Shown here: positions 60,641 through 64,000 of the stretch, piece after piece
How positions within the stretch are numbered: position 1 is the stretch's first letter
Layout of the letters: every line of letters starts with the position of its first letter
Source of the DNA: Hygrocybe punicea
Taxonomy: Eukaryota > Basidiomycota > Agaricomycetes > Agaricales > Hygrophoraceae
Reading direction: 5' to 3'
NCBI GenBank assembly: GCA_963556145.1
Contig: OY744468.1
Location: 3,658,001 to 3,722,000 of the forward strand
DNA length: 64,000 nt
Notes under the pieces: generated by a model
The model's input: the letters and a program-made list of their open reading frames with translations, nothing else
Told to the model about the DNA's origin: nothing
Databases searched by the model: none
Translations under genes and position numbers: made by a program

Positions 60641-60771
60641 GACGGTTAACCATGGTTAACCGCGGTCCCAACGGTCTGGTCCGGTTTGAATAGCCATATT
60701 TGGGTTAACCATTGTTAACCGTAACCGGACCGGACCAGACCGGACCAGACCATGGCAACACTACTCAGTGG

Positions 60772-61554
60772 TGCATGTTAAATGACTGCACCTTGCCCTC
60801 TGCAGTAGTGATGGTAAGGTTTGGTTTGGTTTGGTAAAGGCCTGAAAAATCTGAACTTGTTTAGTGGGCCAGTGCTGCACATGGCATGAACGAGTTCTTT
60901 TTTCCCCCTCCCCACTTCCATGATGAAGTACACACCCAGACAGACTTGTGGGCCTGAGGCTCGTATCCCCTTTTCAGCCTTGTGATTGAAGAACCCGGTG
61001 TTCAGGGTGACTGTGGGGTGGATTTGTAGTTAACCTAGATGTTATGTTACGCATGAACAGAGGCCCCTTACAGCAAGAGACGGAGTGCCATAAATTAACT
61101 GATCTCAGTTTGACCTGGTAAATGGCCTGCAGCGTGTGGGTCAGTAAGAACTCTGGCCTCTTTTCGGCTGGCATTCACACCACCTGGATTGACCTGACAT
61201 TTGACATGATAGTGGTCATGGGGTTGAAGCCAGTTGGTGCTGGACATCACTTTGCTTTGCCCTGCGGGCAACTTTCCTGACCTCCTCTGCCTGTCCCTCA
61301 GTCGGAACACCATGTTCCACAGTCCTGGTGTGCAACATCATTGCAAACCAAACCTATTGTGTATCCACTAAAATAATCCTCTCCTACACTACTTCCCCCT
61401 AGCTCTATAACACCCAAATATGTCATCCAAGAGTGCACTCCCGTCTTCTGCCTCAGCTCAGTGTAATAATACATATAAGAACTTTCTTTATAAATTGTAT
61501 CATTAAACTGATCTCAAATTATATTTTGTCAACAAGGGTGGAGTCAAGCATCCA
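60772..61554. other. No gene seen; orphan hAT-like end
   Basis: TAGTGATGG followed by GGTTTGGTTTGG at 60806 resembles the left end of the hAT MITE at 43892, but no matching right end was found. The remainder (60900-61550) shows no reliable frame. Confidence 0.4.
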
Positions 61555-64000
61555 ATGGAAAATGTAGCTTGCATGGATCACAAACTGCACAAGAAGAAAC
61601 ACCTCATATGGCATGAGCAGACACGCACACACCAAGAAGCTGTGAAGTACCAGCTACTCGGACAGGATGAGCGAAGTTTCTTTGAATCAACAACAATTCC
61701 TCCAGCGCCACCTGTTATGTCTGGCACAGTGGCCACATTTGACAATTACAACATCTACGATTTCAATATGCCAGATGTTGATGACCTGGAATATGAAAAT
61801 ATTGACCTGCATGAAGATGAAGACAATGTAATGACTGCCACCGTCGATCCCCAGGCTGAAATTGCAAGACATGTGCTGGAAATCATCGATGACGGTGATA
61901 TCTCTGATGATGATATAGATGATCAAGGGCAAGTGGACTCTGAGGAAGAGGATGGTATGGGTTGCCTTCCTCAAAACATCTTCTATTCTCACCTGCATGG
62001 TAACTAAAGATGATGATGAATGTCGGTCCAATGCAATTTTTTGTGTGAAGTTCATTGACTTAGTTGTACATAGTCAATGGCAGAAACAGCGACAGACCTA
62101 GTCATGCAACTGATGACACATCAAATCCATGGTACCCCTGGCCTGACAAACTGGTCTGTAAGCCATTCGCATCCATGGTTTATTTTTGGTTCCCATGCTA
62201 ATCATGCCCATTGAGACCTATACCATGGATATCATGATGTATTTGCCTCAGTCAGCATTTTCCAAGTGTCAAGTGGATCTCATTGCGTGGCTACTCAGAA
62301 CAAATGGTGTTCCAAATGTACCATCTGCCCAGGTAATGAAGAAGCTTGGGAAATCTTTGCAAAAGACATGTGGCATAAGGACCATCCCCTATGATGGCAC
62401 TTTTGGCCACAAATATTTTGTCAACTCATTAAATGATATCGTTGCTCAGGTACAGATTCATATATGTTTATAAGCTTGAGGGTCATGTTCAACACAAGGA
62501 AATGGCAAATCCTTGAGTCCAACTGCACCTTAGCTTTGACCCAGAGGATACCGGCAAGACTGTCAACGAGTACTGTCAGGTGACACATTGGGGCAAGGAA
62601 GTGGATCCGACCCTTCTAACACCATCGGCTATTATCCAAAATCAGCACTACTTCATCTTTGAACCCTGTCTTGCTGGGAGTATTCCATGTATACCAGTGT
62701 GGTGGTTTTGTCGTCAGGGGAAGTTGTTTGCGAAGGCATGGATGCTACATGTAGTGTCTCGCGGACATGATAGTGGGTGGGTTGTGGAGGAATACAATGA
62801 GATTGAAGTTGCTGAAGATCAGTTTACCTTGTCATTTGGGAGTTAGGATGCGAGCCGTGCAACTAGCAACTTACCACATGCATCGCACATCTTCGGTGAG
62901 TTCAACTCATCTGGTTTACTCCACTGAAGAATCAATTATGGTTGCACTCAGGTTCCTTGAAACACCCTCATGGACAGCTGCAGCCGTGGACTTTAACTGA
63001 CCCCAAAGCCGGTAATTGCTGGAGAGTGATTGCAAATGGTACCCCAGTGTGGCTGTACTGCGATGACACATCAGGCAATGCATCAAAAAAATGGAACAAG
63101 CACAATTCTTATTTATTTACTGCTGCCGGTCTTCCACATTCTAACGCACAAAAAGAGTACAATATACATTTCCTCTGCACATCCAATACTGCACCCCTGC
63201 TCAAAATGTTAGATGGCATTCTAGACCAGTTTGAGTAAGCCCACTGAGTGCTAAGAATTTCTTTCTGAAAATTAACTATGCCTTAAATCAGCTTGGGATT
63301 CAGGCATATGGCCTTGGGATTGCATGCATCAAGACTGTGTCTTGGTTTTGCCATTCATTGTGGCCTTGCCAGCCGATAATCCCATGCAAAGTGAATTGGC
63401 TTGTCACATCGGAATGAAGGGGAAACTTTTTTGCTGGGTATGCATGGTAGGAGGCGGGTCAGATGCCTGGGATGTGGATGAGAATCAGCCCACCGATGAA
63501 TCTGAGGGAGGAAGTGAGAGCGAGCAACCAAAGCAAAGCCAGAAATGGTCAGAAACTATGGCCAAGATGATACATCGATTGCATCAATTCACCAAAGTAC
63601 GTGGTGTTCTTTGTTCTTTTGAGAACAAGCGTGGCTGTTAATTACATTAGATTGGTCATCTTCGCTCCAAGGACCATACACTCAAACAACTTGACATTCT
63701 TTTCAGACTGGGAGAAACGGTTGGCAATAAATCTAAGATCAAGGAGCAGAAGACAAAATGGGGCGTGAAGGATACATTGCTAGACACTCACATGCAGCAC
63801 TTAGCTGACTCGTACAAAGGATGCTGTGGCACTGCCGAGAAACAGAAAGCTCTGGATGACTACATTGCCTCTCTGCTGAAGGATGTCAAGAGTCCTGTAT
63901 GGTGGACAGAGGTGATTGCATTTATTAATGGCCAATAGAGGTACTAATGGAATTCACCATACCAGGTCTTGACCCCCACGTGGATATACCAGTCGAAATC
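61555..64000 (+). pseudogene. Basidiomycete transposon-type gene of unknown mechanism, runs off the window
   Basis: Exon 1 from 61555 has an acidic segment (DVDDLEYENIDLHEDEDN ... EIIDDGDISDDDIDDQ). Then come NPWYPWPDKL (near 62125), YLPQSAFSKCQVDLIAWLLRTNGVPNVPSAQVMKKLGKSLQKTCGIRTIPYDGTFGHKYFVNSLNDIVAQ (62238-62448), EMANP-stop-VQLHLSFDPEDTGKTVNEYCQ, YFIFEPCLAGSIPCIPVWWF, VWLYCDDTSGNASKKWNKHNSYLFTAAGLPHSNAQKEYNIHFLCTSNTAP, DNPMQSELACHIGMKGKLFCWVCMVGG and VDIPVEI at the window end. This order matches a large Agaricomycete repeat family of presumed transposase proteins that I cannot name. TGA at 62514 replaces an expected Arg, so the copy is probably dead. Intron placement between 61950 and 62240 is uncertain. 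Confidence 0.6.

Larger units (their letters stand above)
52671..60763 (+). mobile_element. Complete hAT transposon with captured fatty acid synthase sequence
   Basis: 8,093 bp starting TAGTGTTGCCACGGTCTGG and ending CCAGACCATGGCAACACTA, with exact 8-bp target duplications CTCAGTGG at 52663-52670 and 60764-60771. Subterminal regions on both sides are rich in GGTCCGG / CCGGACC and GGTTAAC motifs (52690-52790 and 60640-60750). It contains a 13-exon hAT transposase on the plus strand, a fatty acid synthase fragment on the minus strand, degenerate CT-rich repeats at the left (52900-53760), and simple repeats plus GC-rich DNA at the right (59120-60620). Exact TSD and matched ends make the boundaries firm. 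It inserted 612 bp upstream of the CWH43 start codon. Confidence 0.93.

Noticed and set aside
60806..60860. Another hAT MITE starting TAGTGATGG
   Set aside because: No matching right end or target duplication could be found downstream.

Overview
This window is nuclear DNA of a filamentous basidiomycete, most likely an Agaricomycete with a transposon-rich genome. The reasons are protein genes cut by 48-60 bp introns, an AP-3 beta gene and a CWH43 gene of basidiomycete type, and several transposon-linked protein families that I know mainly from Agaricomycetes (fungal Tnp2/CACTA, TET/JBP-like dioxygenases, Helitrons, hAT). I cannot name the genus. Roughly nine tenths of the window is mobile DNA.

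Layout. 1-6946: a nearly full Helitron (HEL1) with two frame breaks, ending in a hairpin and CCCCAAG. It sits inside an older Helitron (HEL2), which survives as three pieces (6947-8025, 8409-10430, 13743-13888). The gaps are filled by a 383-bp palindromic MITE and by a 3.3-kb non-autonomous Helitron derivative (HEL-N copy 1, 10431-13742). 13889-16910: two more Helitron-type non-autonomous elements with tandem arrays. 17011-24060: a decayed CACTA-type transposon with a repeat-rich first gene and a Tnp2 transposase. 25128-25736: a broken TET/JBP-like dioxygenase. 26008-27927 (minus) and 32374-33281 (plus): two multi-exon basidiomycete genes of unknown function. 28685-32115: HEL-N copy 2, inverted relative to copy 1. 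33580-38044: another Helitron-end element inserted in a third Helitron (HEL3), itself split by an 834-bp solo LTR whose removal restores the reading frame. 38044-43205: mostly degenerate, AT-rich DNA. 43206-44628: a foldback MITE and a hAT-type MITE.

Host island. 45185-47900 encodes the AP-3 adaptor beta subunit (9 exons, 758 aa by my splicing) and 48124-52058 (minus) encodes CWH43. They are convergent, about 220 bp apart, and look intact.

52671-60763 is a complete hAT transposon bounded by an exact 8-bp target duplication (CTCAGTGG). It carries its own 13-exon transposase and, on the opposite strand, pieces of a host fatty acid synthase gene that still contain an intron, so it has captured host gene DNA. 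After 61.5 kb a further basidiomycete transposon-type gene begins and runs off the window.

Most broken reading frames in the old elements are broken by C-to-T (or G-to-A) changes, often CGA to TGA, as expected where CpG cytosines were methylated.
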